Of a stretch of DNA of 64,000 nucleotides, positions 1 to 8,518 are shown piece by piece (positions within the stretch are counted from its first letter, which is position 1; every line of letters starts with the position of its first letter). The translations under genes and the position numbers were made by a program. The notes under the pieces are model-generated. The model saw only the letters and a program-made list of their open reading frames with translations, ran no database searches and was not told the origin of the DNA. Source of the stretch: an uncultured Candidatus Poseidoniales archaeon (lineage in GTDB: Archaea; Thermoplasmatota; Poseidoniia; Poseidoniales; Thalassarchaeaceae); NCBI GenBank assembly GCA_902601345.1, contig CACKMK010000001.1, positions 1 to 64,000 on the forward strand, given 5' to 3'.

Positions 1-1098
1 CTGCTTCTTCTGAGCCACTCCCATATTACCCATTCCTCCGAACATGGCGTCTGGCAGGTGGGATAGGACCTTGTCAAGAGTTCCGATTTTGCTCATCATC
101 TCCATCTGCGCATACATGTCGGTGAGAGTGAATCTCCCTGACATCAGCCTCTTTGTCAGGCGCATTGCCTCCTGGTCGTCCAGATCCTCGGGTGCTAGGT
201 CGATGAGCCCCTTGATGTCGCCCATTCCAAGAAGTCTGGAGATGAACCGATCGGATTCGAATTTCTCTATATCGCCAATCCTCTCTCCCTCTCCTACGAA
301 GACGATTGGCGCACCTGTCGTAGAAACCGCACTTAACGCCCCTCCTCCTCTCGCAGTTCCATCTAATTTGGTCACAATTGTCCCAGTAACACCTACCAAC
401 TCATGAAAGGTCTCAGCCATAGGCCCCGCAGCCTGTCCGACTTGAGCGTCAATTACTAGGAAGCGTTCTGAAGCGTTCGCAATGCTTGCGATCTCCAATA
501 GCTCTTCCTTGAGTTCTCCATCTAGGCTGTCCCTGCCTGCGGTGTCTATAATCACGATGTCAGCGGTTCCAACCTTGTTGAGGCCATTTCTAACTATCTG
601 GGATGCGACCTTCTCTCCGGGCTCCCCGTATACCTCGATGCCCGTACCCTCGAGCATCTGACTGAGTTGTTCGAACGCTCCCGGCCTATGTACGTCCGCT
701 TCGATAACCGCAACCTTTGCTCCGTGAGCCCTTCTCCACCAGTCTGCCAGTTTTGCTGTGGTGGTGGTCTTTCCCTGACCATAGAGGCCTACCATCAGAA
801 CTGTTTGGTTGTGTGGCTTGATCTCCCTAGGCGGCCCTAGAATCCTTACTAGTTCCGAATATACCAGGTTCATAGCATGAGTTTCGAGCTTAACTCCTGG
901 CCGTGGTTCTTCTTCCAAAATTCCCCTTTCTACCCTTTCTGTTAGCTCCTTTGCCTGTCTGACGTTGAAATCGGCTTCTAGTAGAGCCCTCCTGAGTGAC
1001 TTACTAAGATCCTTGACGGTGTCTTGTTCGACTTTCCTCTTTCCCTTCAGGAGCCCTATTGATCCGAGAACTCTACGCTTGAATCCCTCCAGAGCCAT
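1..1098 (-). CDS. srp54: Signal recognition particle GTPase SRP54 (C-terminus cut by window edge)
   Basis: GTPase of the signal recognition particle, which binds signal sequences on ribosomes and docks to FtsY at the membrane. 366 codons are visible, read from an ATG at 1098 and still open at base 1. In order they show the N-domain helical bundle (about residues 1-85), the G domain with P-loop GLYGQGKTTT, the DTAGRD motif and TKLDGTARGG (G4 and the following SRP-specific segment), and the start of the methionine-rich M domain. The P-loop is unusual: most SRP54 proteins have GxxGSGKTT or GxxGAGKTT, while here Tyr and Gln occupy the variable positions. It is the first minus-strand gene of its stretch, with about 100 nt separating it from the divergent gene at 1202. 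Family assignment is secure. Confidence 0.97.
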   Translation of the reverse strand, partial: MALEGFKRRVLGSIGLLKGKRKVEQDTVKDLSKSLRRALLEADFNVRQAKELTERVERGILEEEPRPGVKLETHAMNLVYSELVRILGPPREIKPHNQTVLMVGLYGQGKTTTTAKLADWWRRAHGAKVAVIEADVHRPGAFEQLSQMLEGTGIEVYGEPGEKVASQIVRNGLNKVGTADIVIIDTAGRDSLDGELKEELLEIASIANASERFLVIDAQVGQAAGPMAETFHELVGVTGTIVTKLDGTARGGGALSAVSTTGAPIVFVGEGERIGDIEKFESDRFISRLLGMGDIKGLIDLAPEDLDDQEAMRLTKRLMSGRFTLTDMYAQMEMMSKIGTLDKVLSHLPDAMFGGMGNMGVAQKKQ

Positions 1099-1201
1099 AT
1101 TGTTCGGCTGCAATCGTGCCGTTTGAACGTTATCTGGATATACGTGTCGTTTTACACTTCATTATCCGCTGTACTGAAAGGGTGCGCGGCATGGGGAGAG
1201 T

Positions 1202-1993
1202 GTGGCTGACGCTCCTATTGAGATGTGGGAGATGCAATTGGCCTTTGCAATAGGGTTGCTGGGTATTTATGTTGGCTGGAGGGGAACTATAGCCCGGATG
1301 ACTGGTTTCTATGACCTATCTGGCGCTGCAAAGTCATTGCTGTTTGGAATCGTCTCAGGGGTGCTTGCAGCCTCAGCAATTGACGCACTAGTTCTGGCCG
1401 AAGTTAGGAATCAATCTCAGAACATCATCTCGCTTAGCTCGATAGCTTTCATGATCGCTCTGGCTGAATCGTCTTTCGTACTCTTTCTTCTCGGTAAAAC
1501 TAGAACCGTTGGATTGAGAGCCTGCGCCCCTTATGGATGGACTTTGGGTTTGGGTTTCGGTGCAATGCGCTCAGCCCACCTCAACGTACGTCTATTCGAT
1601 CCAGTAGTCTGGGAAGGCACCGGATTCAATGCCCAAAACATCGCTCTAGCATGTTTACTGACAATTACTACCTGCATGGCGCATGCATCCATAGGCTCTT
1701 GGCAAGGCTCTAGAATTCTGGCTAATCAGCGATTTCGCCCTCTTGTGTATGCCTCGTTCGCTAGGATGGCCGTTATCCTAGTGACTGTGCTTTCTGTCTT
1801 CTTTCCGTTGACCATCGCTCTCTTGGTCCCATTCGTTGTTTGGTCTTGGTTTCCAGCCCAGGAGTCTTGGCTGCCGTCTGGCATGACTCCAGCAGCCAGA
1901 CAGGCATACAGGCGCACACTTCGGCAATCCGTCCTCAACAGGTCTCGAGCACAAACCAGAATTAGGGGAGAAACCTTGGAATCAGAAGAATAA
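1202..1993 (+). CDS. Polytopic membrane protein, possibly a degenerate PrsW/CPBP-like protein
   Basis: 263-residue protein with about seven hydrophobic segments and a basic C-terminal tail. The GTG at 1202 or the ATG at 1223 could be the start. Three short intramembrane patches resemble the order of PrsW-family protease motifs: AESSFVLFLL where PrsW has a Glu-Glu motif, GLGFGAMRSAHLN where PrsW has GxGFxxxEN, and a later His in MAHASIGSWQG. If the resemblance is real, one of the first two Glu and the second-motif Glu are missing, so it may be a non-catalytic relative. It stands alone between SRP54 (divergent) and trkA, and a T-run follows its stop. The function is unknown and the PrsW link is a hypothesis. 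Confidence 0.6.
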   Translation: MADAPIEMWEMQLAFAIGLLGIYVGWRGTIARMTGFYDLSGAAKSLLFGIVSGVLAASAIDALVLAEVRNQSQNIISLSSIAFMIALAESSFVLFLLGKTRTVGLRACAPYGWTLGLGFGAMRSAHLNVRLFDPVVWEGTGFNAQNIALACLLTITTCMAHASIGSWQGSRILANQRFRPLVYASFARMAVILVTVLSVFFPLTIALLVPFVVWSWFPAQESWLPSGMTPAARQAYRRTLRQSVLNRSRAQTRIRGETLESEE

Positions 1994-2017
1994 CTCGCTT
2001 CTGGGACACTTTAGGGG

Positions 2018-2023
2018 TTTTTT
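2018..2023 (+). terminator. T-rich intrinsic terminator candidate
   Basis: A run of six T lies 25 nt after the stop of the membrane-protein gene. Archaeal RNA polymerase commonly terminates in such T-tracts without needing a hairpin. It also sits directly before the TATA-like element of trkA, so termination of the upstream transcript and re-initiation would be adjacent. Confidence 0.45.
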
Positions 2024-2030
2024 CATATAT
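2024..2030 (+). promoter_or_regulatory. TATA-box candidate for trkA-trkH
   Basis: CATATAT is centred about 44 nt before the trkA ATG. Archaeal transcription usually starts 25-30 nt downstream of the TATA box, which would leave a short leader of around 15 nt. Confidence 0.45.
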
Positions 2031-2070
2031 GGCGCAGGATTATATCCAGTCTGCATATTCATCTGTTTGA

Positions 2071-3495
2071 ATGCGAGTGATTATCGCAGGTGCCGGCGAG
2101 GTCGGCCGGGGTGTTGCCGCAGCGCTTCGAGGCGAGAAGCGAGGAGTTGCGATGATCGATCCCGACCCCAATGCGATTAGCGACTCCCAATCTCTAGATT
2201 GCTTACTGATAACCGGCAACGCCCTCTCAAGGGACTCTCTAGTCAGAGCCGGAATCAATGATGCTGAGATCATAGTCTTCGCAACCAATGATGACAATGT
2301 CAACATCTTGGGATGCGCTTTCGCCAAGAGGGTGTTCAGCGAACAGGTGGGAGATAGAACTGCTTCCGGTCTGATTACTATCGCCAATGTACGTGACTCA
2401 GAGATTACTCACCCTTCGAGGGGTGCCGGGCCGCTGGAGAATTGGGCTCGTACAAACTTCGTTGTTTCACCATCGACAGATGTTGTAGAACAGCTAATCT
2501 CCGGATTAGTATCCCCCACCCTTTCTGATGTCATCCCAATGGGCGATAACGCTTGGATTGTTGAATCTGCTGTATCAGTTGGCTCTCCTATGATTGGCTC
2601 AACAATCGAAGATGCCAATTCGAACCCCACAAAAGATCCGGATTATCCCCGTATCATAGCAATGAAAGCTGGTAGCAGGAAGGGTCGAATAGTTTCAGGT
2701 AATGAAATAATCCAACAGGGGGACATGTTGGTCTTTGTTACAGGTTCAACCAAATTCTTCGGTGAGATTGCACGATTGGTTGGGGATGAGAATTCTGAGA
2801 TGCCGGACAAACCCACCGTGGCAATTTTCGGAGCAACAAACTTCGGTAGCAAACTAGCGGAGCACTACCTCAATATGGGCTCAAACGTAGTAATCATTGA
2901 ACCCGATTTAGACTCAGCTAACGCAATAGTTGGATCTCGCATTGGGGTCAATAAGAGGTTGGACGTGATACATGGTGATCCTCAGGATGAGGATCTTCTA
3001 CGGGAACTAGCAGTGGAAGATCACGATATTGCAATCTCTACCCTCAGTGATGATAATCTGAATATTTCGATAGCTATGAGAACATTCGACAAAGGTGTTT
3101 CTAGAACTGGATTAATCCTCAAAGATAGGGCCCTAGTCGAGGCAATTCAGCGTATTGGGCTTAGGCCGGTGAGTAAGCGAAGAGTGGCAATTAAGTCGAT
3201 TCTCAAAGCTATCCACATGCATGTCCCAGGTCTATACGAGCCAATTCCCAGAATCCCATCTTTGGTATCTATGTCTGCCGAGATAAATTCAGGAAACGGA
3301 CTACTAGGGAAGGAATTGCCAGAAGTCGAGGACATAATTGGGGCCAATCTAGTCATGTTGGAGAGACTCGATAATGATGGAAAATTCAACAACATAATCG
3401 AGGAAAACATCGGAACCATCCAAGAAGGTGACAGGCTATACCTGATCCTTGAGATAGATGATGTAGGCAAGGCCGAGGAGATATTGCGGAGCTAG
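2071..3495 (+). CDS. trkA: Trk potassium uptake regulator TrkA
   Basis: Cytoplasmic NAD-binding gating ring protein of a Trk-type potassium transporter. The 474 residues form two tandem RCK units. The first begins with the Rossmann loop GAGEVGRGVA at residues 6-15 and is followed by a TrkA-C domain. A second Rossmann loop, GATNFGSKLAEH, starts near residue 253 and is followed by a second TrkA-C domain at the C-terminus. The double-unit length of about 450-480 residues matches the family. The stop is separated by one base from the ATG of trkH, so the pair is clearly an operon and the two products should form one complex. Confidence 0.95.
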   Translation: MRVIIAGAGEVGRGVAAALRGEKRGVAMIDPDPNAISDSQSLDCLLITGNALSRDSLVRAGINDAEIIVFATNDDNVNILGCAFAKRVFSEQVGDRTASGLITIANVRDSEITHPSRGAGPLENWARTNFVVSPSTDVVEQLISGLVSPTLSDVIPMGDNAWIVESAVSVGSPMIGSTIEDANSNPTKDPDYPRIIAMKAGSRKGRIVSGNEIIQQGDMLVFVTGSTKFFGEIARLVGDENSEMPDKPTVAIFGATNFGSKLAEHYLNMGSNVVIIEPDLDSANAIVGSRIGVNKRLDVIHGDPQDEDLLRELAVEDHDIAISTLSDDNLNISIAMRTFDKGVSRTGLILKDRALVEAIQRIGLRPVSKRRVAIKSILKAIHMHVPGLYEPIPRIPSLVSMSAEINSGNGLLGKELPEVEDIIGANLVMLERLDNDGKFNNIIEENIGTIQEGDRLYLILEIDDVGKAEEILRS

Positions 3496-3496
3496 T

Positions 3497-5098
3497 ATGC
3501 GTTGGGGAGTAGTTAGCCTAATTCTCGGCTGGACTATAGGGCTCGTCTCAGTACCATTAGTCCTAGTCGGTCTCTACAGCCTCTATGTCGAGGGAATCGA
3601 ACAGGCTATTCGCACCTTCGCGCTTCCGATTATTATTTCACTCTCATTTGGCTATTCGATGATTTTCCGCTCAGGCGTTTCTGAACCTTCATCCCTAGTT
3701 CGAGATAGAGAGGCATTCGCTTCTGTGGCTCTTGGTTGGATCCCTGTGGTCATAGTGGGGGCTCTTCCTCTTTGGCTAGGGGGTATGTTTCACGGCCCCT
3801 TCGGTGATTTCTGGAACCCAGGAGGAGATAACTCAAGCTCTCAGATGGCGTATGGACTACTCCACTCTTGGTTCGAGTCGATGTCTGGATTCACAACTAC
3901 TGGGGCTTCCATTGTAGACCCAGCAACTAGCCCTCTTTGCGGATCTGGAGCCGCCGGATTAAACGATTTCAATGGTGACTGCCTTGGTAGTCAGAGGAAA
4001 AGCCTGATTCTATGGAGGTCAGTTTCTCAATGGATTGGCGGGATGGGAGTCATCATGCTCGGGCTTCTCATCTTCTCGAGGGCCCTAGGGGGGGGCATGG
4101 CATTAGCGAGAGCAGAGTTGACAGGGCCATCAGTTTCGAACCTTGGAACCACTCTTGAGAGCACGGCTAGGAAACTCTGGGGAATATACGTAGGCCTCAC
4201 CTTACTCCAGGCGATACTCCTCTCACAATTGACTAGTATGGGTTCATTCGACGCAGTCAACTACGCTCTAACAACAATGCCTTCAGGCGGTTTTGGAACA
4301 ACTGATTCTGGAATAATGCAGTTTGATGACTACATTATTGAGTCGATTGTGATGGTCTTCATGCTTTTAACTTGCATTAACTTCAGCCTTCTGTATTTTG
4401 CATTTTCAGGAAGGTCGAATGAGATTTGGAAGGACGAGGAGCTTCGAACGTATCTGCTAATTGTCTTCATCGCATGGATCGCTATGGCAGCCAATATATC
4501 TCGCTCAAGCAATTTAGATTATGGGATATTGGAATCCATCAGACACTCTATGTTTCAGGCAATCTCAATCACCAGTACGGGTTACTCTAGTGCAGATTTC
4601 TCCCAGTGGCCAGTCTTCAGTCAATTTGTTTTGCTACTTCTGATGATAATCGGGGCCAGTGCCGGATCTACTGGCGGCGGGCTCAAGGTGCTCAGGATTC
4701 GCATTGCATTCGAACTTGCGAAGAGGGAGGTCATGAAGATAATTCAACCAAGGAAGGTTGTTGCGATTAGGTTCAATAGATCCGTTGTCGATGAGCAGCG
4801 GGTTTGGATAATTCTTGGAATGGTAAGCTCATGGATGGTGTTGGTTACAGCGTCTATGCTCACTATTTCCTTCCTAGAGCCAGATTTGACTATGACAGAT
4901 GTACTCTCTGTCTCCATCTCCCTTCTTGGTAATACTGGCCCCGCATTGGGGGAATTCGGACCAAACGGTGCGGCTGCTGCATGGGCTGGGATGAGCGTCC
5001 CCTCGTTACTGGCTTCTACGATATTGATGTGGCTCGGTCGTCTCGAACTTCTGACTGTACTAGTACTTCTACATCCAAGAACTTGGGATTCAGACTAA
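3497..5098 (+). CDS. trkH: Trk potassium transporter membrane subunit TrkH
   Basis: Pore-forming subunit for potassium uptake. The 533-residue protein has roughly ten membrane segments and the four pore loops expected of the TrkH/KtrB family, each with its filter glycine: FTTTGAS near residue 130, GGFGTT near 262, STGYSS near 359 and GNTGP near 478. It starts one base after the trkA stop. Its last four bases overlap the convergent rfcL gene, which leaves no room for a separate 3' untranslated region before that gene. Confidence 0.95.
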   Translation: MRWGVVSLILGWTIGLVSVPLVLVGLYSLYVEGIEQAIRTFALPIIISLSFGYSMIFRSGVSEPSSLVRDREAFASVALGWIPVVIVGALPLWLGGMFHGPFGDFWNPGGDNSSSQMAYGLLHSWFESMSGFTTTGASIVDPATSPLCGSGAAGLNDFNGDCLGSQRKSLILWRSVSQWIGGMGVIMLGLLIFSRALGGGMALARAELTGPSVSNLGTTLESTARKLWGIYVGLTLLQAILLSQLTSMGSFDAVNYALTTMPSGGFGTTDSGIMQFDDYIIESIVMVFMLLTCINFSLLYFAFSGRSNEIWKDEELRTYLLIVFIAWIAMAANISRSSNLDYGILESIRHSMFQAISITSTGYSSADFSQWPVFSQFVLLLLMIIGASAGSTGGGLKVLRIRIAFELAKREVMKIIQPRKVVAIRFNRSVVDEQRVWIILGMVSSWMVLVTASMLTISFLEPDLTMTDVLSVSISLLGNTGPALGEFGPNGAAAAWAGMSVPSLLASTILMWLGRLELLTVLVLLHPRTWDSD

Positions 5099-6594
5099 CC
5101 AAAACTATCTAGCGTGGATTGGCTCTCTTCTTTGCTTTGCTCCACTATGCCCTTCGATACAATCTCCTCAATCTCGAACCTATCTTCAACCCGCCCAAAC
5201 TCCTCCAATATTGACTTCCCAACTTTGCTGGTCCTAGGAATACCCAGAACCGCCAGATGATCTTCTCCTGTCATCCCTATCTTCTTCGCTACAGTAAAGT
5301 CCCTCTCAGATGCTCCGAGGCTCTTATCGTGAATGGCCAGAAGAGCAGGCCATAGATCTTCTCTGAATGATGATCTGCTAGTTCCAAGTGATCCTGCTAG
5401 TTTTTCAATCAAGTCGACGTTCCTCCAAGTCTCACCGCCCCTTCTCAGGAATTCTGGAAAACTAATGAAAACGTCCCCATCGTTCTTTGAATTAGAGACT
5501 GCTGAAATGGCCTGAGTGGGCAATGATGACCCCCAATACCATGATCTGAAAGCACGATTGGTGAATTTTGCAGCCAGATAGGAATCCGAATTACACATCG
5601 CTCCAGATATCTCCTCAAGACCTCTGCTGCTAATCACCGATTGGTTGTTCCAGGAGAACCATGCTAGAATCTCGTCTGGGTCCTTGTCGGAGTTTAGGAT
5701 GGCTTCTGATGCTAGAAGGCCCGAACCAGAATTGTAGGCTCTTTTCAGGGATTCGAACACGTTTATTTGTGAGTCCCTGAGTACCGTTCCAGATAACTCA
5801 CTCACCGAGGCCATGTCTACGTGTCCATTTGCAGTAACAGACAGAGATTGTAAATCCTTCACGAGAGCCCTTAGGTCTCCGGGATTCCTTCGAATTAGAG
5901 CATCTAGGGCCTCGGGATCGATTCCTACACTTTCCGAATCAAGAACTCTTAGTGCTATCCTCCTAAGGTCTGAAGCCCCGACTCTCTCGAATATGATATT
6001 TTCAGACACTCTGTTTACTCTATCCCTATTCCTCCTCCAATTCCCCCTCCCCCAGAGCTTCATCGGATCATTACAGGTCATAATTACAGGATTTTCGGTT
6101 TTGTTGAGTAGATTGAGTAACTCCGCCTTCCCGCCCGAATCTCCCTTCAGTACTGGTCCTTCTTCTGACCCCATGGTAGTGTGGATTCTCTCTTCCGATA
6201 CCTGTGAGAAGCCTCCGCTGAGGTGATCTACCTCATCTAGGAGTATCACAGTTTTTCCAATGGTTTCGGACCCCGTGGAGAAGTTCTCTAGTGAGACGTA
6301 TTGCGAACCTCTAGTTGCAGAGGATCTTATTGCGGCCGCATTCCTCTGTTCGGATGCATTCAATTCTACAATTGACCAACCCTTCTCTTTTGCTACAGCA
6401 TGTGCCAGCGTAGTTTTCCCTACTCCCGGAGGGCCAGAGAGAAGTAAACCCTTTTTTTTCGGGGTTTTTCCGGACTCCCATCCTTCCAGCCAAATCCTCA
6501 CTCTTCTTATCTTATCTCCATTACCCTCCATATCCGACAAAGTGGAAGGGCGGTATCTCTCCGCCCAGTCATCATCCCCTTTGCCCTGCTCCAT
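5095..6594 (-). CDS. rfcL: Replication factor C large subunit
   Basis: AAA+ clamp-loader subunit that, with small RFC subunits, opens the PCNA ring and places it on primed DNA. The N-terminus carries the RFC box DDWAERYRP, Walker A GPPGVGKT at residues 54-61, Walker B VILLDEVDH at 116-124 and the sensor-1 motif TCND near residue 173. The rest is the helical lid and the collar domain. The length of 499 residues is normal for archaeal RFC-L. It lies 36 nt downstream of glyS on the same strand and is probably cotranscribed with it. Confidence 0.95.
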   Translation of the reverse strand: MEQGKGDDDWAERYRPSTLSDMEGNGDKIRRVRIWLEGWESGKTPKKKGLLLSGPPGVGKTTLAHAVAKEKGWSIVELNASEQRNAAAIRSSATRGSQYVSLENFSTGSETIGKTVILLDEVDHLSGGFSQVSEERIHTTMGSEEGPVLKGDSGGKAELLNLLNKTENPVIMTCNDPMKLWGRGNWRRNRDRVNRVSENIIFERVGASDLRRIALRVLDSESVGIDPEALDALIRRNPGDLRALVKDLQSLSVTANGHVDMASVSELSGTVLRDSQINVFESLKRAYNSGSGLLASEAILNSDKDPDEILAWFSWNNQSVISSRGLEEISGAMCNSDSYLAAKFTNRAFRSWYWGSSLPTQAISAVSNSKNDGDVFISFPEFLRRGGETWRNVDLIEKLAGSLGTSRSSFREDLWPALLAIHDKSLGASERDFTVAKKIGMTGEDHLAVLGIPRTSKVGKSILEEFGRVEDRFEIEEIVSKGIVEQSKEESQSTLDSFG

Positions 6595-6630
6595 GAGGGA
6601 AAATTTACGCGGCGCTTCTTGAAGATTAGC

Positions 6631-8349
6631 CTAGAACATCGAGGATAAAGAACCCGATTTTAGACCACCAATCAAACCGTCTAGATCGGTGCGGACTTGC
6701 CTTTGATCATCTCTTCTTCTGATTGTAACAGTGTTGTCCTCCAATGATTGGTGGTCAATGGTCACCGCCCATGGAATCCCAATTTCATCAGCTCTCGCAT
6801 ACCTTCTTCCTATCGATCTGCTGGTATCTATTTCTGCGATTATTCCTCTGAATGAGTTTATGCGCGCCAGAATATCCCTTGCCATTCTGTCCATTCCGTC
6901 TTTATCGAAAAGAGGGAGAACAACTAGATCGGCCGGGGCAACTTCGGGATTTAGTGACAAGATCGTATACCCTTCGCCCTCTTTGTCCACTTCCATGTAG
7001 TTATGATCAAGAATATGCCATATTATCCTATCAATCCCAAATGCTGGCTCGATAACGTGTGGCGTGAAATATTCTCCAGAAACTACGGATTCCTCTAGAG
7101 CGATATTAACCATATCTTCTCCGATATGCACAATGGTCCCATCCGAGAGTTCCAATTCAAACGGGAATGACGATGGGGCCTCTTGTAATTGAGACAGGGC
7201 AGAAGAAACTTCGCCTGCCCTTTCTCTGAAAGTTGGACCAATCACCGAACCTACGGGCTTGATAACTTCCACCTTCTTCTTTACTGGTTTTTGGTATGTC
7301 CTCCACGCCCGTAGAAGACTAGATTTCGAGTGCTCTTCGTGAGATTCCAGATCATGGCAGGTCCTATTGGCAATTCCTACGACTTCAACCCAACCATGCT
7401 CTCCCATAAGCTCACAGTCCCAGCAATCAGATGCATAGTGAGCCATCTCTGAGCCTGCATGTTGCCTGAATCGAACTCTTGCCCTATCTATCCCTACAAA
7501 CTCGAGAAACTCCATGGTCATTGCTAGGAACCACGCTACAGTGGGGTGCTTCACAATTCCAGACTCAAATGCTTCCTTAAATGACATCTCAAATTCTCCG
7601 GGTTGTGGGCCTTCAGGATCGGGGATCATGCAAACTCTATCTGGCCATTTGCTGAGGTCATCAATCGGCGGGTCTTCTGGATCAATGAAGTACTCAAGCT
7701 CAGCCATATTGAATTCTCTAAGCCTAATCATCCCCTGTCTCGGACTGATTTCGTTCCTGTATCCCTTCCCTGTCTGCATCGCACCGAAGGGCAACTTCTG
7801 TCTGAAGTGCCTGTACAGGGCAGGGAAAAGCATGAACATTCCCTGAGCGGTTTCCGGCCTTAGAAATGCGGTCCTCGATCCGCCCATCGCTCCGATGCTG
7901 GTCTGGAACATCAGATTCATCGGCTTTGCCTTCTTCCAATCGAATGCGTCACAGCTCGGACATCGTACGCCCTCTCTTTCAATCAGATTATCGAGTTCAC
8001 TGGAGCTAAGAGTGTCTGGAGCGTCATGGAAATCAGCCACAAGGTGATCGCTTCTGAAAGCACCGCCGCAAGATATGCATTCTGACATTTTGTCGTTGAA
8101 CTCTCCAACATGTCCGCTGGCGATAAGCACAGGTTCCGGAGTGATAGTGGGAGAGTCTATCTCTACAACGTTGGTTATGCTGCTCCAATGTTCAACCCAG
8201 GCATCAATCACTCTCCTCTTTATCCTTGCACCAACAGGTCCATAGTCAACAAGACCGGAGACTCCACCATAAATTTCGAATGATGGAAGAACTAATCCTC
8301 TCCGCCTTAGGAGTGAGACAAGTCTAGACATCCTTTCTCTGTCTTCCAC
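6631..8349 (-). CDS. glyS: Glycyl-tRNA synthetase
   Basis: Class II dimeric (eukaryote/archaeal-type) enzyme that charges tRNA-Gly. It shows the N-terminal YGGVSGLVDYGP segment, motif 2 region FRPETAQGMF, and a zinc-binding CISC/CPSC pair in the insertion near residues 90-135. The C-terminal anticodon-binding domain is present. The 572-residue length is typical. The start may be the GTG at 8349 or the ATG at 8331. It is divergent from the lhr-type helicase gene, with a 169-nt intergenic region that should hold both promoters. Confidence 0.97.
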   Translation of the reverse strand: MEDRERMSRLVSLLRRRGLVLPSFEIYGGVSGLVDYGPVGARIKRRVIDAWVEHWSSITNVVEIDSPTITPEPVLIASGHVGEFNDKMSECISCGGAFRSDHLVADFHDAPDTLSSSELDNLIEREGVRCPSCDAFDWKKAKPMNLMFQTSIGAMGGSRTAFLRPETAQGMFMLFPALYRHFRQKLPFGAMQTGKGYRNEISPRQGMIRLREFNMAELEYFIDPEDPPIDDLSKWPDRVCMIPDPEGPQPGEFEMSFKEAFESGIVKHPTVAWFLAMTMEFLEFVGIDRARVRFRQHAGSEMAHYASDCWDCELMGEHGWVEVVGIANRTCHDLESHEEHSKSSLLRAWRTYQKPVKKKVEVIKPVGSVIGPTFRERAGEVSSALSQLQEAPSSFPFELELSDGTIVHIGEDMVNIALEESVVSGEYFTPHVIEPAFGIDRIIWHILDHNYMEVDKEGEGYTILSLNPEVAPADLVVLPLFDKDGMDRMARDILARINSFRGIIAEIDTSRSIGRRYARADEIGIPWAVTIDHQSLEDNTVTIRRRDDQRQVRTDLDGLIGGLKSGSLSSMF

Positions 8350-8518
8350 GCTTGTACCACAACCAACGTGGTTTTCAAGCCATCCTAGTATACATCGCCC
8401 TTGTTGTTATTGTAGGACCATAGGGGATTCCCCAGCATTTGCGTACTAAAAACGCTGAAAATAGAGAAGCATTCATTTATCCAATCGATAGCCTGAGTCG
8501 CAAGGTGATTAGGAAAAA

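Noticed and set aside
44..406. Plus-strand open frame of 120 codons at the window start
   Set aside because: It is the antisense shadow of the SRP54 gene, with Ser/Pro-rich composition typical of such shadows.
8356..8372. Short inverted repeat ACCAC...GTGGT before glyS
   Set aside because: Only five base pairs with a seven-base loop; too short to call an operator or attenuator without comparison.
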